Assembly (NCBI GenBank): GCA_038049695.1
Contig: CP142452.1
Location: 32,228,501 to 32,292,500 of the forward strand
Length of the DNA stretch: 64,000 nt
Direction: 5' to 3'
Origin: Cinnamomum chago
Lineage: Eukaryota; Streptophyta; Magnoliopsida; Laurales; Lauraceae
Part shown: one piece after another, positions 56,601 through 61,784 of the stretch
Position numbering within the stretch: position 1 is the first letter of the stretch
How the letters are laid out: the number at the start of each line of letters is the position of its first letter
Made by a program: the position numbers and the translations under genes
Notes under the pieces: generated by a model
The model's input: the letters and a program-made list of their open reading frames with translations, nothing else
Databases searched by the model: none
Told to the model about the DNA's origin: nothing

Positions 56601-56697
56601 TTTTTGTGCATGTCTTCTGTACCTTCTGTCATTAGTCTTGTCCGCTTCAGTGACCCGTGGAGCTGGCACATAATCAATTTGATAATCACCCTTTCCC
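20504..56697 (-). CDS. MRPL46: Mitochondrial large ribosomal subunit protein mL46 (MRPL46), 3' four exons with giant introns; 5' end beyond the window
   Basis: Four exons on one strand, join(56697-56623, 44088-43956, 43874-43749, 20647-20504), give 158 continuous residues ending at TAA 20504-20506. All introns inside are GT-AG; exon phases are 2, 0 and 0 and match exactly. Recognisable motifs in order are [64 protein letters not shown] and [19 protein letters not shown]. These match the conserved C-terminal part of plant mL46 (the Arabidopsis homologue is known as DECOY). The family has a Nudix-like fold in the mitochondrial 54S subunit. Here the Nudix box region ([18 protein letters not shown]) lacks the catalytic REUxEE pattern, as expected for a structural protein. 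There are no stops or frameshifts, so the gene looks functional. Missing are roughly the first 100 residues, including the targeting peptide. Introns are at least 7.3 kb (upstream), 12534, 81 and 23101 bp. Confidence 0.9.
20648..21699. other. Intron sequence of MRPL46 before the first copia element
   Basis: The stretch holds a short (TA)n run near 20762-20782 and a GA-rich, low-complexity region at about 21560-21670. No gene or element ends were recognised. Confidence 0.5.
21705..21996 (-). repeat. 3' LTR of copia element 1
   Basis: 292 bp, nearly identical to 26727-27020. The adjacent bases 21997-22006 carry the purine tract (TGAGGGGGGG on the minus strand), which overlaps the polyprotein stop codon. 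Confidence 0.95.
22004..26077 (-). pseudogene. Copia element 1 Gag-Pol polyprotein, three frameshifts
   Basis: The ATG at 26077 opens a Gag of the UBN2 type ([18 protein letters not shown]) with two CCHC knuckles ([28 protein letters not shown]). The protease motif [13 protein letters not shown] follows. Frame is lost near 24896 at an A run just after protease, near 22811-22816 after reverse transcriptase ([12 protein letters not shown]), and near 22480-22490 in a CT dinucleotide run before RNase H (ADWAGC...[10 protein letters not shown]). Between the breaks all motifs are intact, including integrase with [17 protein letters not shown] and the NGITERKN glutamate. Each break is a 1-2 base length change in simple sequence, so either recent mutation or sequencing error could explain them. 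The stop is TGA at 22004-22006. Confidence 0.9.
26715..26726 (-). other. Primer binding site of copia element 1 (tRNA-iMet)
   Basis: TGGTATCAGAGC on the minus strand, directly after the 5' LTR, is the complement of the plant initiator tRNA-Met 3' end. Confidence 0.95.
26727..27020 (-). repeat. 5' LTR of copia element 1
   Basis: 294 bp, beginning TGTTAAAC and ending TTGTCA on the minus strand. It matches 21705-21996. Confidence 0.95.
27026..27672. other. MRPL46 intron sequence, no gene seen
   Basis: CT- and GTT-rich simple sequence near 27080-27170, then AT-rich sequence. No coding potential recognised. Confidence 0.5.
27673..28556 (-). pseudogene. RTE-type LINE, 3' part only (reverse transcriptase end), inactive
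   Basis: On the minus strand the translation runs from a reverse transcriptase catalytic region ([14 protein letters not shown], then [12 protein letters not shown]) into a C-terminal part ([57 protein letters not shown]) typical of plant RTE LINEs. The usual FADD catalytic box reads FTND, so the first aspartate is lost. The 3' end has the family tail: AACATAGTTGGGACAAGG followed by ATGATGATGATG repeats at 27680-27696. The 5' part is missing; 5' truncation is usual for LINEs. Confidence 0.8.
28560..29232 (+). pseudogene. L1-type LINE endonuclease fragment
   Basis: Frames on the plus strand carry pieces of the L1 ORF2 endonuclease domain: [19 protein letters not shown] near 28740-28795, then [20 protein letters not shown] and [11 protein letters not shown] at about 28895-29020, and [21 protein letters not shown] at about 29075. 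Motifs are in the right order but spread over several frames. It ends at EVWAGQ near 29232. No reverse transcriptase or tail follows. Confidence 0.7.
29233..31139. other. MRPL46 intron sequence, no gene seen
   Basis: AT-rich with a run of 18 A at about 30273-30290. I recognised no domain or transposon terminus. Confidence 0.5.
31140..31603 (+). repeat. Possible LTR remnant, interrupted by copia element 2
   Basis: The sequence has LTR-like layout: a TCTATATAAAGGG box near 31470-31482, TTAATAAAAATCTCTC near 31510, and a tandem GAGTTT run before 31560. Similar flanking text resumes at 36873 after copia element 2. No second copy or target duplication of its own was found, so the call is tentative. 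Confidence 0.35.
31604..31849 (-). repeat. 3' LTR of copia element 2
   Basis: 246 bp. A roughly 19-bp segment (ACAGTGTTYCATGTATATG) is present twice near 31673-31710, which accounts for its extra length over the other LTR. The purine tract TGAGGGGGGG (minus strand) is at 31850-31859. Confidence 0.93.
31857..35979 (-). pseudogene. Copia element 2 Gag-Pol polyprotein, multiply broken
   Basis: The ATG at 35979 begins [14 protein letters not shown]. Frame shifts occur near 35930, 35460, 35040, 34505 and 32400. In-frame stops lie at 33668-33670 (TAG), 33074-33076 (TGA) and 32151-32153 (TAG). Domains still readable are two CCHC knuckles ([28 protein letters not shown]), a protease motif LDFGASNH in which the usual DSG is DFG, integrase ([17 protein letters not shown]), reverse transcriptase (YVDDIIITG) and RNase H ([16 protein letters not shown]). 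It cannot make a functional polyprotein. It ends at TGA 31857-31859. Confidence 0.9.
36634..36645 (-). other. Primer binding site of copia element 2 (tRNA-iMet)
   Basis: TGGTATCAGAGC on the minus strand, directly beside the 5' LTR. Confidence 0.95.
36646..36872 (-). repeat. 5' LTR of copia element 2
   Basis: 227 bp, TG...CA, pairs with 31604-31849. Confidence 0.93.
37137..37267. mobile_element. 131-bp hAT-like MITE with 8-bp target duplication
   Basis: The ends CTATGATGCAC and GTGCATCATAG are perfect 11-bp inverted repeats, extended by a looser CGGATAC / CCGTATA match. The direct repeat CTAGTGAC flanks it at 37129-37136 and 37268-37275. An 8-bp duplication is typical of hAT transposons. The interior is non-coding and rich in ATCGTATC-like words. 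No transposase source is present in this window. Confidence 0.8.
37990..39700 (+). pseudogene. L1 ORF2 C-terminal end: zinc-finger (zf-RVT) and RNase H domains
   Basis: From about 38370 the translation shows [50 protein letters not shown] and [10 protein letters not shown], the zinc-knuckle-like domain following reverse transcriptase in plant L1 elements. RNase H-like motifs follow, with GIGGVIRD near 39000, [25 protein letters not shown] and, after the insertion, [17 protein letters not shown] near 39630. Upstream pieces ([28 protein letters not shown]) are in other frames. Frameshifts and the insertion make it a pseudogene. Confidence 0.8.
39213..39562. mobile_element. 350-bp Mutator-like MITE nested in the L1 element, 9-bp target duplication
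   Basis: The perfect repeat GAGATTGAC flanks it (39204-39212 and 39563-39571) and lies inside the L1 RNase H reading frame, which resumes correctly on the far side. Ends are CAAGGATCAAAATAGC on the left and, inverted, ATGGTTCAAAATAGTG on the right. A second family member is at 56942-57792. The short inverted repeats and 9-bp duplication suggest a Mutator-like origin. It is non-coding. Confidence 0.8.
40170..41330 (+). pseudogene. Degraded copia fragment (integrase end and start of reverse transcriptase)
   Basis: Scattered frames read [15 protein letters not shown] near 40206 (pre-integrase finger), then a post-integrase stretch [28 protein letters not shown] and [11 protein letters not shown] near 40620-40763, and finally [16 protein letters not shown] and [30 protein letters not shown] near 41180-41330, the usual entry to copia reverse transcriptase. 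The fragment is out of frame in places and has no LTRs, so it is old. It is not from the same lineage as the other copia elements here. Confidence 0.7.
41926..42549. repeat. Tandem duplication, 2 x 312 bp
   Basis: GCATGCATTCACACACTACA begins at 41926 and again at 42238, and the two 312-bp units are nearly identical throughout. No coding content was recognised. Confidence 0.9.
42550..43748. other. MRPL46 intron sequence next to exon 43749-43874, no gene seen
   Basis: AT-rich sequence with a (AAAAT)n run near 43350-43375. The intron donor GTACGT is at 43748-43743 on the minus strand. Confidence 0.5.
43749..43874 (-). CDS. MRPL46: MRPL46 internal exon
   Basis: 126 bp, 42 residues from [15 protein letters not shown] to [10 protein letters not shown]. 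The acceptor is CATTTGCAG and the donor AAG|GTACGT. It is in phase 0 on both sides and contains the conserved [16 protein letters not shown] block of mL46. Confidence 0.92.
43956..44088 (-). CDS. MRPL46: MRPL46 internal exon
   Basis: 133 bp encoding 45 residues from (R)[16 protein letters not shown] to [10 protein letters not shown]. The acceptor is TTTCTTCAAG and the donor AAAG|GTAATA. It begins in phase 2, matching the exon that ends at 56623. An 81-bp intron separates it from the next exon, a normal plant intron size, in contrast to its neighbours. Confidence 0.92.
44089..45263. other. MRPL46 intron sequence, no gene seen
   Basis: A plus-strand frame of about 106 codons at 44182-44502 resembles nothing I know and is probably chance. 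No transposon ends were recognised. Confidence 0.5.
45269..45593 (+). repeat. 5' LTR of copia element 3, with internal 88-bp tandem duplication
   Basis: 325 bp, TGTTAAC...CTGACA. An 88-bp unit occurs twice in tandem (45325-45412 and 45413-45500), differing at one base. TATATAATAC near 45501-45510 is a likely TATA box, just after the duplication. Confidence 0.95.
45594..45606 (+). other. Primer binding site of copia element 3 (tRNA-iMet)
   Basis: TGGTATCAGAGCC follows the LTR with no gap; it is the complement of the initiator tRNA-Met 3' end. Confidence 0.96.
46285..50412 (+). CDS. Copia element 3 Gag-Pol polyprotein, intact, 1375 residues
   Basis: The frame is open from 46093, but ATG 46285 aligns with the MDK... 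start of the sister elements and is chosen. Domains in order are UBN2-type Gag (residues about 1-220), CCHC knuckles at 237 ([14 protein letters not shown]) and 255 ([14 protein letters not shown]), aspartic protease DSG at 343, pre-integrase finger near 470-515, integrase with D537, D600 and E636 (DD35E spacing), reverse transcriptase with YVDD at 1058-1061, and RNase H with D1224 and the STEAEYRA motif near 1260. All catalytic residues are present. The length is typical for plant copia. The stop TGA overlaps the purine tract. It is likely expressed from the 5' LTR; whether it is silenced cannot be seen. Confidence 0.96.
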   Translation: MDKNEMQLIKFNGKNYSAWAYQLELYLKGKKLWGHISGTMEKPTEEEKLEDWETKEAQIMSWMLGAVEPQFFLHLKPYKNAQDMWGYLKRIYHQENSARRFQLEHEIAQYSQGQMAVQEYYSGFLVLWTEYMDIAYATITGDALSGVQEVHKITQRDQFLMKLRSEFENVRSNLMSRHPSPSLDACLNEVLREEQRIVTQHQLSQQSSTGPAEVAYVAKGKPPRRDTSTHDLSKIQCFTCKEYGHYSSQCKRKVCNYCKASGHIISECRKRPENRNSRAYSAIASSDSHSVAPASPSSSMSSQQFAPSPLINPEMIQQMILQAFSTLGLSGKTFHSPSMWYFDSGASNHMTSSSRLMSNIQSYDGKLQVQTANGGHLPITAIGDIPHKLPLNHVFLSPGLSTNLLSVGQLVDNHCNVSFSSSGCVVQDQGTGQVIAKGPKCGRLFPLSLPIQPRDESTLAFSSVLQNNVHLWHKKLGHPNSNILLSLKNSGLINKMQFSTSDVNIDCSVCKLGKSKALPFSMHTSISEKCFDLIHSDVWGITPVISHSHFKYFVTFIDDHSRFTWVYFLRAKSEVFEVFKTFLAYVETQFSTCIKVLRSDSGGEYVSHSFQKFLQSKGIISQRTCPHTPQQNGIAERKNRHLLDMVRCLLLESSVPPRFWPEALSTSVHLINRLPSSKLHNQSPYFRLFNSHPTYTHLRPFGCVCFVHLPPSERTKLSAQATKCVFLGYGTHQKGFVCYDPSLKRIRVSRNVVFFENLYFFSHTTDSFTSPPMAILPPFSSDTPSSSVERFKPGIVYRRRTEPITATIQPLPDPPDPAPDPPPLATTSEQAIMPTLRRTTRVSRPPDRYGYSHSAFLATLASVNIPTSYSQAVKHECWRQAMSEELEALQTNHTWDVVTCPPTVRPIGCKWVYSVKLKSDGSLDRYKARLVALGNRQEYGIDYDETFAPVAKMTTVRMIIAIAASQAWPILQFDVKNAFLHGDLKEEVYMRLPHGYSPSSSSDVAKLKRSLYGLKQAPRAWFEKFRDALLLLAFQQSPYDPSLFLHKSPSGITILLVYVDDIIITGTDSSMISKLQSSLHQSFHMKDLGPLTYFLGLEVHQTEKGIILHQHKYALDLIELAGLQQSTPVDTPLEVNLKLSKDSGDLLPDATLYRQLVGSLIYLTHTRPDISFAVNLVSQYMTQPRHLHLTAVRRIIRYLLGTTTRGLFFPAGSSLNLIAFSDADWAGCTDTRRSTTGWCMYLGDALISWKCKKQDKVSRSSTEAEYRAMSAACSEILWLRGLLSDLGFPQSSPIPLHADNTSAIRITENPVFHERTKHIEVDCHFIRDEYLRNVISLPFISSGLQIADIFTKGLPRPRHQFLSSKLMLTDSTASI
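50411..50419 (+). other. Polypurine tract of copia element 3
   Basis: GAGGGGGGG lies directly before the 3' LTR and overlaps the polyprotein stop. The same tract is found in copia elements 1 and 2. Confidence 0.9.
50420..50744 (+). repeat. 3' LTR of copia element 3
   Basis: 325 bp, identical to 45269-45593, including the 88-bp duplication (50476-50563 and 50564-50651). Confidence 0.96.
50750..51022 (+). repeat. Possible LTR remnant beside copia element 3
   Basis: It has an LTR-like layout: TATAAATAGAG near 50890-50900, then ATAAGATTTGAG and TCTTGTGAGTTCCCC. Its other half was not found, so this is tentative. Confidence 0.3.
51023..52487. repeat. Tandem duplication, two units of about 725-740 bp
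   Basis: CGTTGGAGGTGTAGATCTTC begins at 51023 and again at 51748. The units share CCCAAATCCAACCCAAAACA, a GAGAGA run, a CT-rich tract, and a block near their ends rich in GGCCG (51655-51735 and 52395-52475). There are scattered substitutions and indels. The GAGA and CT tracts create spurious reading frames. No gene is supported. Confidence 0.85.
52508..54165 (+). mobile_element. Possible solo LTR of a gypsy-type element, about 1.66 kb
   Basis: The left end (GATAAGTGCTTAATTG) and the right end (CGCTTGCGAGTTTTAATTGT) resemble the ends of long LTRs of plant gypsy elements. CTTATAAATAGAAG near 53135-53148 is a candidate TATA box. No target duplication, primer site or internal gene was seen, and the left end follows a run of C. 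The call depends on remembered similarity only. Confidence 0.4.
54203..54312. repeat. Homopolymer-rich tandem duplication (poly-C, poly-A, ACGACTTTAGAG)
   Basis: A run of C, then CACAAAA..., then CGACTTTAGAGTTTTTTTTT occurs twice in tandem with a period of about 53 bp. The region is highly prone to slippage and sequencing error. Confidence 0.8.
54313..54834. other. MRPL46 intron sequence, no gene seen
   Basis: AT-rich with CT tracts. Nothing recognisable. Confidence 0.5.
54835..55112. repeat. Degenerate minisatellite, about six units of about 42 bp
   Basis: Variants of CTAGCCAAATTTCAATCTAA followed by AGGAAATAGGGCC-like text repeat about every 40-45 bases, with many substitutions. The array is old and non-coding. 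Confidence 0.7.
55113..55610. other. MRPL46 intron sequence, no gene seen
   Basis: One plus-strand frame at about 55380-55640 (containing [16 protein letters not shown] and [17 protein letters not shown]) looks protein-like in composition but matches nothing I know. No start context or splice structure supports it. Confidence 0.4.
55611..55906. mobile_element. MITE with GGGCCCGTTTGACAATTTAC-type inverted termini
   Basis: The left end GGGCCCGTTTGACAATTTAC pairs with the inverted right end GGGGCCAGTTTGGCAATTTA. This terminus type is common among plant hAT MITEs. No convincing 8-bp duplication is left. The interior matches 3060-3316. Confidence 0.6.
55907..56622. other. MRPL46 intron sequence near exon 56623-56697, no gene seen
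   Basis: A plus-strand frame at about 55925-56180 includes [17 protein letters not shown] and [20 protein letters not shown], faintly like a copia protease flank. It is too short and eroded to call. Confidence 0.4.
56623..56697 (-). CDS. MRPL46: MRPL46 internal exon, most 5' one in the window
   Basis: This 75-bp exon lies between the acceptor TTGTATTCAG and the donor AGAAG|GTACAG. It encodes [20 protein letters not shown] then TNDR, a signature of plant mL46, with two bases left over that combine with the exon at 44088. The acceptor phase shows that another coding exon lies upstream, beyond 64000 or unrecognised. Confidence 0.9.
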
Positions 56698-56941
56698 CTG
56701 AATACAATTGCAACAGCCACATTACTAGAAAAGTCTCCATCTAGAATAGCCATAAAAATGATAGTAACAAGAAGAACAAAAAGCAACATTAGAGGCAGAA
56801 CACAAACAAAGAATACAGATAAACTTACACTCTTACAGACCTTTTTGTCACAGAACAATCAATCATGCAAGCGACAAACAGCCACATTAAGAAGGAAAAG
56901 CTAATAATATACAAAATATCATGTGCAAGTGCAAACATAAT

Positions 56942-57792
56942 CAAGGAGCAAAATAGCGGTTGAGGCAGGCCTAGCGGCCGGAGGCCAAAATCTACATAGG
57001 CTGTAGCAGTGTAGTGGTGTGAGTCAAACATGTGGGAAAAAAATCTGAAAAAAAAATATATCCAAGAAACCCAGAATATTGGAAAAAGGTAGAATTTAAT
57101 GGGTTTTTTTCATTAGTAACTAAGAAAAGGGGTGTAGTGGTCCCTCATTACACAGAAGTCCTATATCATTGTATGGCTGGTCCACAAGATTGAAAAATTC
57201 TCTGATCTATAGGATTGAGAAATCCCCGAGAATCCAAAAATAAATAAGGAAAAATTTATAGAAACTTCAACCATTTGGGATTGATCTATGGGAAACATAG
57301 ATCTACATGTTAGAATGCACTAGAATGTGATTGGGTTTGCCCTTTAAGGAAAGAAAATCTTGAAAAATCCATAAACAAACAGAAAAAAATTAGAAAAAAT
57401 CAAACCATTTGGGACTGATTGGTGACAATATAGATCTATAAGTTAGCATGCATCAAAATGTGATTCCTTGGCACGCTTTGAGTAAAAGACCTTTTAAAAA
57501 AAAAATCTAACAATAAATAGGAAAAAAAAAAACAAGAAGGCTCAAACCATTTGTCATTGATCTATGGAAAACATGGATCTAAAAGTTATAAGGTATTTTC
57601 AAGTGGTTCATAAAAAATAAAAAATAAAAAGGGAGAGAAATAAGCAAAAAAGAAAAAAGAAAATTTTTGAAAATTCGCTACATAGAGCGACTTCAGGCCA
57701 CTACAACAAAATAGTGGCACCCCTCAATTAGTATGGCCACTAATGCGGCTACTACGTAGCTACGCTATATAGCGCCTGCTATTTTGAACCAT
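56942..57792. mobile_element. Longer relative of the 39213-39562 Mutator-like MITE
   Basis: It begins CAAGGAGCAAAATAGCGG and ends GCTATTTTGAACCAT, matching both ends of the nested element in the L1. At 851 bp it is more than twice as long. The flanks share only ACATAA (left 56935-56940, right 57795-57800), so the duplication has decayed or boundaries are slightly off. The interior is AT-rich and non-coding. Confidence 0.65.
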
Positions 57793-57839
57793 GTACATAA
57801 CACACTCATCAATTCCAAACCAAATGAGAAGTGCAGCAA

Positions 57840-58211
57840 TAGGGATGTAAACTGGTCGGTTCCGGTTCCAAGTGGACCCTGACCCGGAACCAGTTCGGCT
57901 TCTTGGTTCCGGAACCGAAACCGTTAATGAGAATATGGAACCGGAACCATATATGGGGTGGGTCCGGTTCCGAGTCTAGGTAGATAATGATAAGGAAAAA
58001 AGGCAAATAAAAAGGGTAGCTTTTCAAAATTTGAGGTAACATGTTGAGTCCACGGGTCGGAACTATGGTGGAACCAGACCCGGACCCGTTTCGATTACAG
58101 GTCCAAAAAAGGGCCCGGACCCATTTACTTATCAGGGCCTAAATAAGGACCCAAACCCGGTTTTTAACGGGTCGGGACCTCCGGATAATCGGGGACCCAT
58201 TTACATCCATA
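57840..58211. mobile_element. 372-bp hAT-like non-autonomous element, 8-bp target duplication
   Basis: TAGGGATGTAAA at the left and, inverted, TATGGATGTAAA at the right are its termini. The perfect repeat TGCAGCAA flanks it (57832-57839 and 58212-58219). The 8-bp duplication and TAGGG-type ends are typical of hAT. The interior is full of GGTTCCGG / CCGGAACC words able to form hairpins and carries no transposase. Confidence 0.85.
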
Positions 58212-58219
58212 TGCAGCAA

Positions 58220-58945
58220 TCATAATTAAGTCTAGAGTCATTAATGAGCTGATCTTTACTTCACGCAAGCTTGGCTCGCACTCGCACTATATTGTCAAGT
58301 CCAACCTCATTTTAATTTACACAACTTGAGCTGAAGCTCAGCTCATAAGCATTTAATCGAGCTCAGCCTCAAAAAAATATACAACTGAGCTTAGGTTAGC
58401 TCAAAGATCGACTCATTGAAAAATTGCATACCTGATTTAGAACATAGACCAAGCTGACGCTCAAGCCCTAGCTTGAGCCCAATCAACTCAATTTCACCTT
58501 AATGCATTATAATATGCATTGGTATGTGGAGCAAAATTCTCAAATCCCTATTAAGTATTAATAATGGCTAAAATCAAACTTCAATAGTCTCAATTCATAT
58601 AAAAACTCTAAATAATAAACTAATAAATAGAAAATGCTAGCCCTTTTATCAGTTGATAATATCACACACCGCACATAAATATGATATGCGAAGAAGTTTG
58701 TTTGAAGGGACAGGGCTAAGATTACATATATAAATGTGTGTGACGATCCAAGCTCCAGCTCAGTTTGCACCAGTTAGCAACTTTATGAGCCGATCCCAAG
58801 CTAAGACAAGCTCAGCAGGGCTTTGCTCAACCAATTTCATTCTTTAAACGAGATGGGACGAGCTAGCCCACTCACTGAGAGCCACAATTGAGTCTTCATG
58901 GTGTCATTGCAAAGAATAATGATTTTGATTTTTAGGCAGTGTAAT
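58220..58945. other. No gene seen
   Basis: Text rich in AGCTCAAGC and CTCAGCTC words. No element ends or coding features recognised. Confidence 0.5.
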
Positions 58946-58949
58946 GTGG

Positions 58950-59010
58950 ATCGTCATCATCATCAAGGCCTTGTCCCGACAATGTTGAGGTTAGCTACTC
59001 AGAATTCATG
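58950..59010 (+). mobile_element. RTE LINE tail fragment
   Basis: TCATCATCATCAAGGCCTTG followed by TCCCGACAATGTTGAGGTTA matches the 3' tail of the RTE copy at 27680-27725, so this is a tiny 3' remnant in the same orientation (minus in LINE sense). It stops after about 60 bases. Confidence 0.6.
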
Positions 59011-59099
59011 TTGGGGATGTGACAAAAATTCTACGCTGGCTGTCAACCTTCCTCCCTCATCAGGGTTGAGAGTGGCAGTTAAAAAAGTGGTGGAGTAAT

Positions 59100-59464
59100 A
59101 TTAGGAGTATTGATGTAATGTGGATATGGAGTCGTAACTAATATATTCATATTGGGAGTATTAATGTAATGGTGCCGATTTGGTTTTTTAGCTATTAATA
59201 TAAACTTTGTGGGGAAATGCTTGTATTTATTTAACAAGGGGGCATATTTGAAATTTTACTGCTAGGAAATTGATATAAAAATATAGGGAATCACGTGCCC
59301 GAATCAGACGCATAAATCCCTCTTTTTCTCCACTTCTCTTCCATCTTCTCTCCTTTTCTATCACTTCACTTCTGCTTTGTTTCCCCCCTTTTTTCTCTTC
59401 CTTTCCCTTATCTTTCTAGTATGAATAGACAGACTACCTGCAATTTCTAATTTGGTATCAGAGC
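59100..59464 (+). repeat. LTR remnant ending at a tRNA-iMet primer site
   Basis: TGGTATCAGAGC at 59453-59464 is a perfect copia primer site. The sequence before it, with a CT-rich leader from 59310, looks like the 3' part of an LTR. Its start and partner LTR are not identified, and what follows (59465-59880) shows no Gag. Confidence 0.5.
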
Positions 59465-59879
59465 AAGTCAATCAAAAGGATTTTTCTGAACCTGTTCAAC
59501 CTCTGTATGTGAAGGAATTCGGCTAGGATTTGTTTTCTTCTTAAGGGAACTTTGGAGTGCTAATTGGTTACAAGTCTCCATGCTGTCCTGCCGACTGCTG
59601 CAGAGGACCATTTGATGTACTGCATCTGTTCTAAGTTGATGTTCACCACTCACAATACCAAGGTGATGGTTTTCCGTTTAGACATAAAGCAGATATAGTA
59701 CAGCAGTAATGCTGTATCCAGAAAGAGCTCAGACCTGTTTAAGTGTATAGTGCTGTAGACAGAAATCAGTCAATGGGCTGGTTTTGTTTTTGGCTGCTGG
59801 GCTGAAGATTGAGTAACAGTAAACATCTTCTAACACTAACAGCAAGTAAATGATCAATTTTGACCGCTATTCAGAGGTT
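59465..59879. other. Untranslated or degraded retroelement sequence
   Basis: It follows a copia primer site but no domain can be read. It may be a decayed leader. Confidence 0.35.
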
Positions 59880-61453
59880 GTATATGTATAAGATAACAGG
59901 CCCAGCAGGCCCGGCCCATGTACAAAGCCCACACGTGGGATATACTCAAATCTGTATAGGATACGATTTAGTCCCTAATTTCTCTCCTTCTATGTATAGG
60001 ATATGATTTATTCTTTCCATTCTTTTGTTGTTCTGAGTTGTATCTAATTTGTCATCTTTACTTAATTAGAGCCTTGATTAAGGCATCATATCAATATAAA
60101 TAGAACTGTCGATGCTCTGTGTAGGCACGACCTTCTCCCACTGTTCTACATGGTTTTTAAATTTAGGAGCCTCCAATTACATGACATCTGTAGAACATAG
60201 CTTTACAGAGTCCCACCCGTACCTTAGAAAAGAGAAAATAACCACTGCTAATGGTGATCAACTACTCATTTCGGGAGTTGGTACCATTACTTCATCTAGT
60301 GTGTATGGCCAGTCCATCACCCTTCCCAATGTTTACTTTGTTCCCAAATTATCAGACAATCTTCTTTTTGTAGGACAACTTATTGATGATGACTATCTTG
60401 TTCACTTTTCTTCCTTTGGTTGTGTTATACAGGGGCGATAAACTGGGAAGGTGATCGCGACGGGGAGTAAACACGGGCGCCTATTCTTGCTGGACATTGG
60501 ACATCATTCCTTCTTTGCTTCTTCTTCTAATGTCAATAAATTGTGGACTGTTTGGCATAAACGTCTCGGTCATGTGAACAATGCACGTTTACTTTCCTTG
60601 TTTAAATTTAGTTGTCTGGATTCTACTATGGATAATAAAATGATGTCTTCTTTATCTCAATCTAAGTGTAAAACTTGTTACATAAGTAAAAGTCATATTT
60701 TGCCTTTTTGTATTCATAATGCTCATGCTTTGGCATCATTTGACATTATTCATTCAAATGTTTGGGGAATTGCTCCTACCTTGAGTAGGATAGGATTTAA
60801 ATACTAAGTGACCTTTATTGATGACCATCTTGTCATACTTGGATTTACTTTATGCGCATGAAATCTGAAGTCTTCTCCATTTTTTAAAAATTTTATAACA
60901 TGGTCCAAACCCAATTTCAGAAAGCAATCAAAATTCTTAGAACAGATTCCAGTGGATAATACATGTCTCATGAATTCTCTAACTTCTTTTCTGATAAAGG
61001 AATTCTTCACCAAAAATCTTGACCGCATACTCCTCAGCAAAATGGGATTGCGGAAAGAAAGAACAAACATATTCTTGAAACTGTTCGTACTTTGTTGATT
61101 GCATCCTTAGTCCCTCCCAAATTTTGGTGTGATGCTACACAAACTGCTGTGTATCTTATCAACCGTCTTCCTAGCACTGTTCTAGGCAAGACTACTTCTT
61201 ACAGAGTTCTCTTTGTTCAAACCCCTTCATACTCTCACTTACGTGTTTTTGGTTGCCTGTGTTTTGTTCATCTTCCTCCTACTGAGCGCACAAAGTTATC
61301 TCCACGGGCTACTAAATGCATCTTTTTGGGTTACAGTAATGAACACAAAGGGTTTTTGTATTATGATCAATTGGAAAAACGCATGTGCATCTCTCGTATA
61401 GAACATATTCCCTTCTTTTCTTTACATTTGGATAGTCATCCTATTGCTATATC
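59880..61453 (+). pseudogene. Copia element 4, internally deleted and broken (LTR remnant joined to protease and integrase)
   Basis: About 59885-60140 resembles the LTR of element 5 (CCCATGTAC, a CACGTG-containing palindrome, CTTCTATGTATAG). It runs straight into a protease motif (STWFLNLGASNYMTS, with the catalytic DSG reading NLG). The leader and all of Gag are missing. A TAA at 60439-60441 falls where element 5 has CAA; a further stop at 60808-60810 and frameshifts near 60830-61020 follow. The integrase tail ([40 protein letters not shown]) ends at 61453, where the LTR of element 5 begins. Confidence 0.8.
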
Positions 61454-61771
61454 TGTAGGAGATAACTAATGAACTAAATAGGCCCATGTACACTAATCTT
61501 GGCCCATCTAGGCCCATGTAGAATATCCCACGTGTGGGACTGGGATAAACCTCATACAGCTTGTATTATGGATATACTTCTATGTATAGAGATTAAGATT
61601 CTTTTATTCCTTAATTTCTGATTGTAATTAGATTGTAATTGCTGCTGATTAATAGCTTGTAATTGGGGTAAATACTATTATAAAATGGTTGGTCGATCCT
61701 CTGTTGAGGTATCAACTTTTCCTCCAAGCTCTTCTCTTCTATCTCTCTGCATGATCATTCATAATCTATCA
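61454..61771 (+). repeat. 5' LTR of copia element 5
   Basis: About 318 bp, TGTAGG...CTATCA. It holds a CACGTG palindrome near 61540 and ends exactly at the primer site. The start is less certain than the end. Confidence 0.7.
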
Positions 61772-61784
61772 TGGTATCGGAGCG
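61772..61784 (+). other. Primer binding site of copia element 5 (tRNA-iMet, one mismatch)
   Basis: TGGTATCGGAGCG differs from the usual TGGTATCAGAGC at one base, and follows the LTR directly. Confidence 0.85.
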
